A stretch of 64,000 nt of DNA from Hyphomicrobiales bacterium. Its GTDB lineage: Bacteria; Pseudomonadota; Alphaproteobacteria; Rhizobiales; Rhizobiaceae. Below the pieces are notes generated by a model. The model saw only the letters and a program-made list of their open reading frames with translations. It had not been told where the DNA came from and searched no databases. The position numbers and the translations under genes were made by a program. The stretch spans positions 124,001 through 188,000 of the forward strand of contig UCEY01000006.1 in NCBI GenBank assembly GCA_900471605.1, read 5' to 3'. The first letter of the stretch is position 1. Each line of letters begins with the position of its first letter. Of this stretch, positions 18,754 through 27,279 are shown piece by piece.

Positions 18754-19796
18754 CCAAACTCTCCCCGCTTGCCGTCGTCCCATTCGTCAGTGTCGACAGC
18801 ATGATGAAGCTGGTGCTCTCGCTTGGCGTCGAGCGCTTTCTCACCGACCTTGCCCTCTACATCGAGGAGGACTTCAAACGCTGGGAGGTCTTTGACAAGA
18901 CCCCCCGCGTCGCAGCACACAGCCATGAAGGCGTGATCGAACTGATGCCTACGAGCGACGGCCATCTTTATGGCTTCAAGTATGTCAACGGCCATCCGAA
19001 GAACGCACGCACGGGACGGCAGACCGTTACCGCGTTCGGGGTGCTCTCCGAGGTAGGGTCCGGCTACCCGATCCTGCTCAGCGAGATGACGATCCTCACG
19101 GCGCTGAGGACCGCAGCGACTTCGGCGGTCGCGGCGAAATATCTGGCACCCCGCGGAGCACGCACGATGGCCGTCATCGGCAACGGAGCTCAGTCGGAGT
19201 TTCAGGCGCTGGCGTTCAAAACCCTGCTTGGAATCGATCGGCTGAGGCTCTTTGACATTGACCCGGTCGCCTCCGAGAAATGCGCGCGAAACCTCAAGGG
19301 CAAGGGCTTCGACATCACCATCTGCCGCAGTGCAGAGGAGGCGGTGGACGGTGCGGAAATTATCACGACCGTAACCGCGGACAAGCAGAACGCGACGATC
19401 CTGACGGACAACATGGTTGGTGCCGGCATCCACATCAACGCCGTCGGCGGCGACTGCCCCGGCAAGACCGAACTGCACAGCGACATCCTGCTGCGTTCGG
19501 AGATCTTCGTCGAGTTTCCGCCACAGACCCGGATTGAGGGTGAGATACAGCAGCTTGCACCGGATCATCCGGTGCGGGAGCTATGGAAGGTCATCGCGGG
19601 CCAGGAACCGGGGCGCCGGACGGCACACGATATCACCCTGTTCGATTCCGTCGGCTTTGCCACCGAAGACTTCTCGGCGCTCAGGTATGTACATGATCAG
19701 CTGAGAACGACGGGCCTCTACGAGGAACTCGACCTTCTCGCCGATCCGGACGAGCCACGTGATCTCTACGGCATGCTTCTAAGGGCGGCCGGTTGA
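18750..19796 (+). CDS. ornithine cyclodeaminase family protein
   Basis: A 348-residue NAD-dependent enzyme of the ornithine cyclodeaminase/mu-crystallin family. The Rossmann motif is VIGNGAQSEFQA near residue 135, with the acidic LFDIDP that binds the ribose. The N-terminal half carries the substrate-side segment with GFKYVNGHPKN, and GGDCPGKTEL follows in the second half. True Ocd converts ornithine to proline with loss of ammonia; relatives reduce cyclic imines. An Ocd homologue beside opine-oxidase-like genes recalls octopine and nopaline catabolic clusters. It is coupled upstream and downstream by overlapping codons. Confidence 0.88.
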   Translation: MTKLSPLAVVPFVSVDSMMKLVLSLGVERFLTDLALYIEEDFKRWEVFDKTPRVAAHSHEGVIELMPTSDGHLYGFKYVNGHPKNARTGRQTVTAFGVLSEVGSGYPILLSEMTILTALRTAATSAVAAKYLAPRGARTMAVIGNGAQSEFQALAFKTLLGIDRLRLFDIDPVASEKCARNLKGKGFDITICRSAEEAVDGAEIITTVTADKQNATILTDNMVGAGIHINAVGGDCPGKTELHSDILLRSEIFVEFPPQTRIEGEIQQLAPDHPVRELWKVIAGQEPGRRTAHDITLFDSVGFATEDFSALRYVHDQLRTTGLYEELDLLADPDEPRDLYGMLLRAAG

Positions 19797-19822
19797 ACGA
19801 AATTCCAGACTGGAGCCTGCCC

Positions 19823-21031
19823 ATGTACAGCCCGACACCTGTGACCTGCATCGATGACCTGCGGCTTCTCGCAAAGCGCCGCGTTCCGCGCATGCTCTAC
19901 GACTATGTCGACAGCGGGTCATGGTCGCAGATCACCTACCGCGCCAACGAGACGGACTTTCATTCCATCCGGCTTCGACAGCGCGTCGGACGAAATGTCG
20001 AAAATCGCACCACGGCGACAACGATCCTCGGCATGCCATTCTCGATGCCGGTCGTCATCGCACCCACCGGCGTTGCAGGGTTTCTCTATCCTGACGGCGA
20101 AATGGCAGCCGCAAGAGCGGCCGCCGGTTACGGGGTGGCCTATGGCCAGTCCATTCTGAGCACCTGTTCCGTGGAGGCGGTGCGCTCTGCATCGCCTGGC
20201 GAAATCTGGCTGCAGGTCTCGATCATGAAGGACTGGAGCATCCTTGAACACCAGATCCGGCGGGCAAAGGAAGCGCAATGCAGTGCGCTCATCCTGACAA
20301 TCGATTTCCATATCGAGGGGCAGCGGCACGTCAACATCAAGAACGGACTGGGCATACCCCCTCCGATGACGCCGTCGGCCATCGCCGACTTCGTCGGCCA
20401 TCCCCGCTGGCTTCTGTCCATGCTGCGCGCACGGCACAGGGATTTTGGAAATTTCACCGGCTCGGTGAAAAGTGTTGAAGACCTGCGCAGCTTCGCGCGC
20501 TGGTACGCCACCGAACCCTATCAGCTCGATCTCGGCTGGGAAGTTTTACAGCGGGTCCGTGACATGTGGCCAGGCAAGCTCATCATCAAGGGCGTTCTTG
20601 ATCCGGAGGACGCGCACGAGGCGGCCCGCATCGGGGCAGATGCGATCAGCGTCAGCAATCTCGGCGGGCGACAGATGGACTCTGCACCCTCCTCCATCGA
20701 GGCGCTGCCATACATTGCCGAAGCTGTCGGATCCAAAATCGAGGTGCTTCTCGACGGTGGTATTCGAACAGGGCAGGACATCCTGAAGGCTCTCGCCTCG
20801 GGCGCGAGGGGCGTGATGGTCGGCCGCGCCGCGCTCTACGGGCTGGCTGCCGATGGTGAGAAAGGCGTCAGGTCGGCGCTTGATATTCTGCACAAGGAGC
20901 TCGATCGGACAATGGCATCCTGCGGGATAACCTCGATAGACCAGGCAACGCGTGACATCCTGTGGAGCCCACAGCATGCCGGTGCACGGGAGCCCCGAGG
21001 TGAAGCGCGATCCGCGCAGATCAGCCGTTGA
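19823..21031 (+). CDS. FMN-dependent alpha-hydroxy acid dehydrogenase homologue lacking the catalytic His
   Basis: A 402-residue TIM-barrel flavoprotein of the lactate/glycolate/mandelate dehydrogenase family. The FMN-site segments are intact: [23 protein letters not shown], and [20 protein letters not shown]. The active-site signature normally reads SNHGGRQ, and its His is the base that takes the substrate proton; here it reads [13 protein letters not shown], with Leu instead. The enzyme may be inactive on 2-hydroxy acids, or use other chemistry. A TTG at 19793 overlaps the previous stop, but ATG 19823 has GGAG upstream and is at the usual family distance. Its end overlaps the convergent ABC ATPase gene by 11 bases. 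Confidence 0.85.
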   Translation: MYSPTPVTCIDDLRLLAKRRVPRMLYDYVDSGSWSQITYRANETDFHSIRLRQRVGRNVENRTTATTILGMPFSMPVVIAPTGVAGFLYPDGEMAAARAAAGYGVAYGQSILSTCSVEAVRSASPGEIWLQVSIMKDWSILEHQIRRAKEAQCSALILTIDFHIEGQRHVNIKNGLGIPPPMTPSAIADFVGHPRWLLSMLRARHRDFGNFTGSVKSVEDLRSFARWYATEPYQLDLGWEVLQRVRDMWPGKLIIKGVLDPEDAHEAARIGADAISVSNLGGRQMDSAPSSIEALPYIAEAVGSKIEVLLDGGIRTGQDILKALASGARGVMVGRAALYGLAADGEKGVRSALDILHKELDRTMASCGITSIDQATRDILWSPQHAGAREPRGEARSAQISR

Positions 21032-21827
21032 AGCGCGAGACAAACTGGTCGAAGCGCTCGCTGACACCTCCGCCAAAGAGCTGCCGCGGTGAGCCTGTCG
21101 CGGCTATCGTGCCCTGTTCGAGGAATACGATGCGACTGGAGACATCACGCGCAAATCCCATTTCGTGCGTGACGACGAGCATTGTCCGCCCCTCCGACGC
21201 AAGGTCCCGCATGACCTTCAGCACCTCACCGACCAGTTCCGGGTCAAGAGCACTTGTCGGCTCATCGAACAGCAGCGCCCTCGGCCTCATCACGAGCGCC
21301 CTTGCGATCGCCGCGCGCTGCTGCTGGCCGCCCGAGAGCTGCGCGGGATAGAAGCCCGCCCGGTCCTGCAGGCCGACCCGCTCCAGCATGGCCAGGGCTT
21401 CGTCCCTGACTTCTCCCCTGACACGTCGCTGTACATGGACAGGGGCTTCCATCAGGTTCTCAAGCACGGTCATGTGATGCCAGAGACAGAAGTTCTGGAA
21501 AACCATGGCGACCTGCGTTCGGAGCCGGTCGACCTGCCGCTGGTCGGCGATGACCAGACTGCTGCCAACCTTTTTCATCCCGACCTCTTCACCGAGGATC
21601 CGCAGCCTGCCGGCCGATGGCATCTCCAGGAGGTTCAGACAGCGCAGGAAGGTAGACTTTCCAGAGCCGGAAGAGCCGAGAATGGAAACAACCTCCCCAT
21701 CATGCGCCTGGAAATCGATTCCTTTCAGGACTTCGTGGGTACCGAAGTGCTTATGCAGGCCATCGACCGAGATTGCAGGCACCGCCGCCGTGTTTGCTCG
21801 AGCGGCTTGTTGAAGATCCGACGTCAT
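21021..21827 (-). CDS. amino-acid/opine-type ABC transporter ATP-binding protein (HisP/OccP-like)
   Basis: A 268-residue ATPase of the polar-amino-acid importer family. Walker A is GSSGSGKST, the signature [15 protein letters not shown], and Walker [14 protein letters not shown]. The Q-loop region [17 protein letters not shown] and the C-terminal [12 protein letters not shown] are as in HisP, OccP and NocP. It is the last gene of the seven-gene operon that starts at 27159 and energises the two permeases encoded just upstream. The stop is reached inside the end of the convergent FMN-dehydrogenase gene. Confidence 0.9.
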   Translation of the reverse strand: MTSDLQQAARANTAAVPAISVDGLHKHFGTHEVLKGIDFQAHDGEVVSILGSSGSGKSTFLRCLNLLEMPSAGRLRILGEEVGMKKVGSSLVIADQRQVDRLRTQVAMVFQNFCLWHHMTVLENLMEAPVHVQRRVRGEVRDEALAMLERVGLQDRAGFYPAQLSGGQQQRAAIARALVMRPRALLFDEPTSALDPELVGEVLKVMRDLASEGRTMLVVTHEMGFARDVSSRIVFLEQGTIAATGSPRQLFGGGVSERFDQFVSRFNG

Positions 21828-21843
21828 GTGCTGTGTCCCTCGT

Positions 21844-22536
21844 TCAGGTGCGGCGGTCGGCGAGATGGCCGTTCAGAAATCTTTCCACTACGGCAAAGAC
21901 CAGGCTCACGACGAAATTCAGGGACAGGTAGATGAAGCCTGCGACCGTGAAGATCTCGATGACGCGATAGGTATCGGATGCAAGCCTGTAGGTGATCCCT
22001 GTAATCTCGTTCAGCGTGATGATGCTGGCAAGCGAGGTAGCCTTGACCATCTGAATGACCTCGCTGCTGTAGACGGGAAGGCCGTGACGTATCGCGATCG
22101 GCCAGACAATCCGTCTGCGCAGCAGAAGCCCCGACATTCCGCAGGATCGAGCGGCCTCGATTTCGCCGGGTGGTACGGCCTGGACCGCACCACGGATGAT
22201 CTCCGCCGTGTAGGCAGAGGTATTGAGCGTCAACGCGAGAACCGCGCACCAGTAGGGCTCGCGCAGCAGCGTCCACAGAAAGGACTGCCGCAGCAGATCG
22301 ATCTGACCAAGGCCATAGTAGATGAGAAAGATCTGCAGCAGAAGCGGCGTTCCGCGGAAGAGCTCGACGTAGGCGGCGGCAGGCCGACGGATGATGCCGT
22401 GACGGCTGGACACTAAAGCCTGCACCAGGCCGGCCAGCACAAAGCCCGCGAGAAGCGATACGACCGTCAGCTCAAGCGTCAGCGGGATGCCGACGAGCAT
22501 CTGACGGAAAATGTCCTGTATGAACAACCAGTCCAT
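21844..22536 (-). CDS. amino-acid/opine-type ABC transporter permease (HisM/OccM-like)
   Basis: A 230-residue inner-membrane permease with about five membrane helices. The family motif [19 protein letters not shown] is near residues 75-93 and the EAA loop region [18 protein letters not shown] near 135-155. The start lies one base after the stop of the other permease gene and the gene ends 16 bases before the ATPase start, so the three form one transporter module. Specificity is set by the periplasmic binding protein (26314-27159). Confidence 0.9.
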   Translation of the reverse strand: MDWLFIQDIFRQMLVGIPLTLELTVVSLLAGFVLAGLVQALVSSRHGIIRRPAAAYVELFRGTPLLLQIFLIYYGLGQIDLLRQSFLWTLLREPYWCAVLALTLNTSAYTAEIIRGAVQAVPPGEIEAARSCGMSGLLLRRRIVWPIAIRHGLPVYSSEVIQMVKATSLASIITLNEITGITYRLASDTYRVIEIFTVAGFIYLSLNFVVSLVFAVVERFLNGHLADRRT

Positions 22537-22537
22537 C

Positions 22538-23257
22538 TCAGCGCCTCCACGGCTTGTTCATGTGGTCTTCGACCCTTCGAACAAGCCGGCCTGTAATCCG
22601 CCCGATCAGGAAGAAGGCCGCGGCCGCGACGCTGAAGAAGAGCAGAGGCTGGTGCGTGGATCCTGCCGCGATACCTGTCTGGCGCAACAGTTCGGTCAGG
22701 CCGATGACCGAGAGCAGCGAGGTTTCCTTGAGGGCCGACTGCCAGATGTTGCCGAGCGCCGGCAGTGCGAAGTGCAGCGTCTGCGGCACGATGATCCGCC
22801 GCAGGAGCAATCCTCTGGACATCCCGCAGGAACGGCCTGCCTCTATCTGTCCACGATCGAGCCGGAGGTAGGCCGAACGGAATGCTTCCGTCTGATAGGC
22901 TCCGGACACGACGCCGACAGCGATGACCCCGGTCGCAAGGCCTGGCAGCGAGTAGAAGCCATCGAAACCGCCAATGTTCATGATCCCCGTCAGCCAGAGG
23001 CTGCCTCCGAAATAGAACAGGTAGATGATAAGGATTTCTGGAACACCGCGAACCACGGTGGTGTAAGTCTGGCCGAGCAGCCGAGGAAAGATGTGCCGCG
23101 AGAGTTTGAGGCTGGCGCCGATCACTCCCAGCGCGCTCCCAAGGCCAAAGCCGAGAATGGCAGCGAAGACAGTCACTCCTGCCGCACTGAGGAGGGGCAA
23201 TCCCCATCCGCCGGGGCCAAAACCAAGAAGTTGGAGCGTTTCAAGCGGCAGCATCAT
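22538..23257 (-). CDS. amino-acid/opine-type ABC transporter permease (HisQ/OccQ-like)
   Basis: A 239-residue inner-membrane permease, partner of the preceding one. VVRGVPEILIIYLFYFGGS and RGQIEAGRSCGMSRGLLLRR are the motifs for permease pairing and ATPase contact. The open frame extends far upstream (to 23458), but that part is the antisense-like shadow of the oxidoreductase gene. ATG 23257 (or 23254) follows an AGGGGAGGGGG ribosome site and begins a normal QLLGFGPGGW N-terminus. The start overlaps the 3' end of the FAD oxidoreductase gene by 17 bases, tying uptake to oxidation in one transcript. Confidence 0.88.
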   Translation of the reverse strand: MMLPLETLQLLGFGPGGWGLPLLSAAGVTVFAAILGFGLGSALGVIGASLKLSRHIFPRLLGQTYTTVVRGVPEILIIYLFYFGGSLWLTGIMNIGGFDGFYSLPGLATGVIAVGVVSGAYQTEAFRSAYLRLDRGQIEAGRSCGMSRGLLLRRIIVPQTLHFALPALGNIWQSALKETSLLSVIGLTELLRQTGIAAGSTHQPLLFFSVAAAAFFLIGRITGRLVRRVEDHMNKPWRR

Positions 23258-24449
23258 CACCCCCTCCCCTGACCGGTTGCCCGGCTTTGAAACGATCGAC
23301 GGAAAACGGAAGCAGTCGAGCGTCCCTTTCCCCTGACAGGATGGAGGTTGCCACGATCTCGCCGACGGCAGGCGAAAGCTGGAAGCCATGTCCGCAGAAC
23401 CCGAACACATGCCAAAGCCCAGGGTGTCTGACGCTAGGTCCGATATATGGGATACCATCAGGCGTCACACCTTCGAGACCGGTCCAGGTGCGCAGGACTG
23501 GAACATCGGAAAGGCAAGGAAACGCGTCGATCGTTGCAGCAGCGCTGGACACCATACGGTCCATGATCGTGAAGGAAGTCGCCTCGTCCAGACATGGCTT
23601 TCCGGCGATGCCGCCGCCGATGACGAGCGAGCCGGCGGCGCTCTGCTTGAACGACAACGGCCTGTCGATACCGATGACAACCGGCGTGACGAAGTGCTCG
23701 ACCCGGCTTGTCACCATCATGCTCAGCGCCATGGCTTCCAGCGAAAGCGTCTCGTCCACGAGGCGGGCAACTCCTGCTCCCCATGCACCGGCGCAATTGA
23801 TCACGATCTCGGCTTCCGCAGTTCCCCGGTCTGTCTCCACCCGCCACAAGCCGGAGCCGGTGCGCTCGAGTCCCTGCACCCGGCAACCCTCCTCGATATG
23901 AGCACCAGCCGCCGCCGCCGCCATTCGGAAGGCGCGGGCCGCGTTCGCCGGATTGGCGTGCCCGTCCGGCTCCGAGATCAGCCCGCCAAGGACCCGACTG
24001 GAAATACCCGGGAGGAGACGCCTTACCTCACGGCCATCGAGCAGCCGCTCGTTGAGAATGCCGCGCCGCCCCATGTCCCTAGCGCGGTCCTCAGCCCAGG
24101 ACATCTCATTCGAATCCATCGCGATCGCGATTTGTGATGTGCGCAGTCGTACTTCGGATGCCTTCGCGCCTGCCCTGCCCACGAACTCTTCAAGGCCAGA
24201 CCAGATTTCCATGGCTCTCACCGCGATTGGATATTCGCGATGGTCCCGAAGCAGCAGCCTCAGGCCACCTGCATTCACGCCCGAGGCATGACGGCCGGCC
24301 ACGGTCCTTTCGATGACCCCGACACTGCGGCCTGCCCTCGCCAGAAACAGCGCAATCGCGCATCCCTGCAGACCGCCGCCGATAATTATGACGTCCTGTC
24401 TGCGCTCAAACATCGGAGTCGATCCCGCCTGACGCATCAGGCTTGTCAT
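23241..24449 (-). CDS. FAD-dependent oxidoreductase, opine oxidase subunit B-like (DAO family)
   Basis: A 402-residue flavoprotein of the D-amino-acid oxidase/glycine oxidase family. The FAD-binding motif VIIIGGGLQGCAIALFLARA is close to the N-terminus, followed by ASGVNAGGLRLLLRDH, and the C-terminal GLEGVTPDGIPYIGP with HVFGFCGHGFQLSPAVGE completes the cofactor site. In octopine and nopaline oxidases this subunit oxidises the secondary amine of the opine. ATG 24449 has GAGG 8 bases upstream and overlaps the previous gene by 44 bases; ATG 24413 gives only an 8-base overlap and is an alternative. The substrate is not shown by sequence. Confidence 0.85.
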   Translation of the reverse strand: MTSLMRQAGSTPMFERRQDVIIIGGGLQGCAIALFLARAGRSVGVIERTVAGRHASGVNAGGLRLLLRDHREYPIAVRAMEIWSGLEEFVGRAGAKASEVRLRTSQIAIAMDSNEMSWAEDRARDMGRRGILNERLLDGREVRRLLPGISSRVLGGLISEPDGHANPANAARAFRMAAAAAGAHIEEGCRVQGLERTGSGLWRVETDRGTAEAEIVINCAGAWGAGVARLVDETLSLEAMALSMMVTSRVEHFVTPVVIGIDRPLSFKQSAAGSLVIGGGIAGKPCLDEATSFTIMDRMVSSAAATIDAFPCLSDVPVLRTWTGLEGVTPDGIPYIGPSVRHPGLWHVFGFCGHGFQLSPAVGEIVATSILSGERDARLLPFSVDRFKAGQPVRGGGDDAAA

Positions 24450-25938
24450 TCAGCGCCTCGGAACTCACGAGCTCGGGATCCAGCGATTCAAGGGTTGCAA
24501 GAATGCAGAGCGGCACAGGCCGTACGGGCGGGCGTCCCCGAAAAGGCCGCGGTGGGCGCTTGAGATCGAACTCCTCCGATAGAAGCCTGCCGATCGTGGA
24601 CGCGCAGCTGCGACCCTGACATGGTCCCATCCCGCAGCGCAGGAGGCCGCGAAGCTGGTCCGGGTCAGTTGCACCCTGGCGGGCTTTGCTGCGGATGGTT
24701 CCAGCGGTGATTTCCTCGCAGCGGCAGACGATCGTGGAGTCGGCAAGATCGCCAGATGTCTGCCCCTGTGGAAAGGCGGCATCGATAAAAGCGCGAGGCG
24801 CCATAGCGCGTGCGTAGATCCTGGCCGGACCAGCGGTGAGTGCCTCCGTCTCCGCCGCTTCGAGCCTGGCTGCCAGTGTCTGTCCGACGAGGCGCCCATG
24901 CGCTGCCGCTGCATCGGCTCCACCGATCTGCCGGGCATCGCCCGTTATCCAGATGCGGCTGGCGCCAGCGGACAGGTTCGCCCCGCGAGACGGGCTGGCA
25001 AGGCCGCTCTGTTCGGTCACCGGGCACCAGCTGGCATCTCCAGCACGCCATTCTACCGCGAGGCCCGCGCCCTGTGCCAGATCAATGGAGGGAATGATAC
25101 CGTCATGGACAATCAGAGTATCGCACGGCAGCCGCGTTGTTTCGTCCCCTGTCTCGACCACGACTTCCCGAACCCTGTCGTCCCCAACGGCTTCGAGGCG
25201 CGCGACACCGGTCACCGTCCTGATGCCGGCCTTTCGCAGGTTGAGCATCCAGCCGGCTCCCTTGGCTATCGCCGGGAGCGCGGCGGGGCGCAGCCGTGCC
25301 AAGGCCTTCATCTTGTCGCCAAAGCGGTCGGTCCTGGCGATCAGAGCCGGCTTGACGCCGAGTTTGAGAAGCTGGTCGGCCAGCAGAAACAGGAGTGGCC
25401 CGGTTCCGGCGAGAACAACCCTGCCGGTCGGTTTGAGCCGACTGGATTTGATCAGTGTCTGCACCGCACCGGCAGTCATCACGCCAGGAAGCGTCCAGCC
25501 GGGAAAAGGCATCGGGCGTTCCATCGCGCCGTTTGCAAGAACGATATGACGTGCGCGCAGATACCCCCCGCGTGCGGCTCGCTGCCAGCCGACGGTCCCG
25601 TCGGTTCTCAATTCCCAGACTGTCGTGTCGGGGCGATAGTCGATCCCTTCCTGGTTGCGGAATCGCGCCACCAGCGGCCAGCCGGCCGCGTAGGCCCGGC
25701 CAAGCGCCCTGGCAAGGACGGGATCTGCCCTCTGGTCCCCAAGGTTCAATTCGACCGCCCGGTAGATCTGACCACCTGGTGATGGGTTCATGTCGAGCGC
25801 AATCACCCTGAAGCCCGCGGCGCCTAGTTCGGTGGCAGCCGACATGCCGGCCGGGCCAGCGCCAATGACGATGACATCGGCGTCCATCGCGACAGCGCCG
25901 GCACCGGTGGGCGAAGAACTGGTTCCGGTCTCAGTCAT
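24406..25938 (-). CDS. FAD/NAD(P)-binding oxidoreductase, opine oxidase subunit A-like
   Basis: A 510-residue flavoprotein resembling OoxA/NoxA and HcnB. An N-terminal dinucleotide site (VIVIGAGPAGMSAATEL, about 22-38), a second one in the middle (VVLAGTGPLLFLLADQLL) and the GPAGMSA/ITGDARQIGGADAA elements are typical. The C-terminal part has a BFD-like [2Fe-2S] site: VCRCEEITAG followed by LRCGMGPCQGRSC, giving four cysteines in C-X-C and C-X4-C pattern. This subunit passes electrons from the DAO-type subunit to the chain. It overlaps the gene for the small iron-sulphur subunit by 8 bases. Together the three gene products make a heterotrimeric oxidase. Confidence 0.88.
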   Translation of the reverse strand: MTETGTSSSPTGAGAVAMDADVIVIGAGPAGMSAATELGAAGFRVIALDMNPSPGGQIYRAVELNLGDQRADPVLARALGRAYAAGWPLVARFRNQEGIDYRPDTTVWELRTDGTVGWQRAARGGYLRARHIVLANGAMERPMPFPGWTLPGVMTAGAVQTLIKSSRLKPTGRVVLAGTGPLLFLLADQLLKLGVKPALIARTDRFGDKMKALARLRPAALPAIAKGAGWMLNLRKAGIRTVTGVARLEAVGDDRVREVVVETGDETTRLPCDTLIVHDGIIPSIDLAQGAGLAVEWRAGDASWCPVTEQSGLASPSRGANLSAGASRIWITGDARQIGGADAAAAHGRLVGQTLAARLEAAETEALTAGPARIYARAMAPRAFIDAAFPQGQTSGDLADSTIVCRCEEITAGTIRSKARQGATDPDQLRGLLRCGMGPCQGRSCASTIGRLLSEEFDLKRPPRPFRGRPPVRPVPLCILATLESLDPELVSSEALNDKPDASGGIDSDV

Positions 25939-26236
25939 GTCCTACACCCGCCACCCTCGCGGCACCCGCCTGGGTCGCGATATTCATCCCCTCCACAACA
26001 ACCGTCAGGCAGGCCTGCTGACTGCCCAGGCCCTTGATTTCCACGAGACATTCAAAGCAGTGGCCAATCATGCAGAACGGCATGCGGGCGGCGCCTGAAA
26101 CAGGCGTGGTGCGGAAACGTGTTATCCCGTTGCGCAGGAGGCAGGATGCCACGGTTTCGCCCGGACAGGCCGTTATCGGCACGCCATCGAAGTGAACGGT
26201 CACAGGGGCCTTCGGGGACCCGATCGGCTGAAACAT
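25931..26236 (-). CDS. small (2Fe-2S)-binding subunit of the opine-oxidase-like complex
   Basis: A 101-residue ferredoxin-like protein of the HcnA/OoxC type. The cluster ligands are in FCMIGHCFECLVEI (C-X4-C-X2-C) and the later QQACLT. The sequence begins with a beta-rich VTVHFDGVPITACPGET segment as in plant-type ferredoxin folds. The open frame runs back to 26347, but the upstream part overlaps the binding-protein gene and lacks family resemblance; ATG 26236 has AAGGTG upstream. A 77-base gap separates it from the binding-protein stop. It probably carries electrons within the oxidase. Confidence 0.82.
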   Translation of the reverse strand: MFQPIGSPKAPVTVHFDGVPITACPGETVASCLLRNGITRFRTTPVSGAARMPFCMIGHCFECLVEIKGLGSQQACLTVVVEGMNIATQAGAARVAGVGHD

Positions 26237-26313
26237 GAAGCACCTTGCTGGGAAAAAGGTTGCAACGCAACGAGCGCAGGCAGCGCCCCCACCATGGTGG
26301 GTGCACACCGGCA

Positions 26314-27159
26314 TCATTCGTGGATCGAAATGTCCACACCGAACCACTTCCTTGTCAGCGCTTCGTTGCTGCCGTCCTTGTTGACAGCAGTAATCGCCTC
26401 ATCAAATGCCTTGCGGAGTGCTTCGTCCTTCGGGCGCAGGGCCACGTTCGTGGTGCCGAGCCCGAGGATGCCGCCGGAGAAACTGGGTCCTGAAAGAACA
26501 AGAGCGCCCTTGCTCCCGTCGATCGCAGCCTTGAAGACCGTCACATTGGCGACGGCCAGGTCGATCCTTCCAGCATTGAGCTCGAGCGTCAGCTGATCGA
26601 ACGTCGGATATTCACGAATGTCGCCGCCGGCCAGATATCTGCGGGCAAACGTGGCTGCAGTCGAGCCCGTCTGGACGCCAACGATCCTGCCCTTGATCCT
26701 CTCGCTCACTGCTTTCAGTGCTGCCTCCGCCTTCTCAGGCGACTGGGTCAGATCAAATGACGTTCCTGCATCCGGCAGATCCTTCAGCGGGTTCGAGGCT
26801 GTGGTCAGAAACCCGTTCGGCGCTCTCGCGTAAGGTTTCGAGAAGGCGACAACCTTCCTGCGCTCCTCTGTCACGCCCATGGAGGCGATGATGGCATCAT
26901 ACTTGCCGACGTTGAGTCCGGGGATGATGCCGTTCCATTCCTGAGGAATGACGGCGCATTCGACCTTCATCTTCTCGCAGAGGAGCTTCGCAAGCTCGAT
27001 CTCGTAGCCTCCGAGTGTCCCGTCAGGATTGGTAAAATTCCAGGGCGCATACGCGCCTTCGGTAGCGATTGTGATTTTGGATGGAAGGTCGGCAGCAATT
27101 GCGCCTGCGGCAAGGAAAGGCAATGCGGCACATGCAAGTACAAGTCGGCGTGTGATCAT
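26314..27159 (-). CDS. amino-acid/opine-type ABC transporter substrate-binding protein
   Basis: A 281-residue periplasmic binding protein (SBP family 3). The signal peptide ends near residue 23 (AAGAIAADLP). The ligand-site landmarks are TEGAYAPWNFTNPDG, GYEIELAKLLCEKM, WNGIIPGLNVGKYDAIIASM and FSKPYA; these match the lysine/arginine/ornithine, octopine and nopaline binding proteins. The sequence alone does not tell amino acid from opine. It is the first gene of the operon that runs to 21021 and is divergent from the LysR gene, with a palindrome in between. Confidence 0.9.
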   Translation of the reverse strand: MITRRLVLACAALPFLAAGAIAADLPSKITIATEGAYAPWNFTNPDGTLGGYEIELAKLLCEKMKVECAVIPQEWNGIIPGLNVGKYDAIIASMGVTEERRKVVAFSKPYARAPNGFLTTASNPLKDLPDAGTSFDLTQSPEKAEAALKAVSERIKGRIVGVQTGSTAATFARRYLAGGDIREYPTFDQLTLELNAGRIDLAVANVTVFKAAIDGSKGALVLSGPSFSGGILGLGTTNVALRPKDEALRKAFDEAITAVNKDGSNEALTRKWFGVDISIHE

Positions 27160-27249
27160 CTGTTTGTTCCCTCTGTTTCATGACAGGCACGAGCCCGCCC
27201 AGATTTTATGGCACCTCCAGCGGCATCAGTGGATACTGTATCTATTTGA

Positions 27250-27278
27250 CCTCAGGATAAGCTCAGCTTAGGCTGAGG
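27250..27278. promoter_or_regulatory. 29-base palindrome with T-N11-A core upstream of the LysR gene
   Basis: The segment is an inverted repeat centred at 27264 with 12 of 14 arm positions matching (CCTCAG..TAAGCT / AGCTTA..CTGAGG). Its core TAAGCTCAGCTTA (27258-27270) is a perfect T-N11-A LysR box. It ends two bases before the LysR start codon and covers the likely ribosome site, so the regulator may repress its own expression while activating the divergent operon. Confidence 0.7.
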
Positions 27279-27279
27279 G

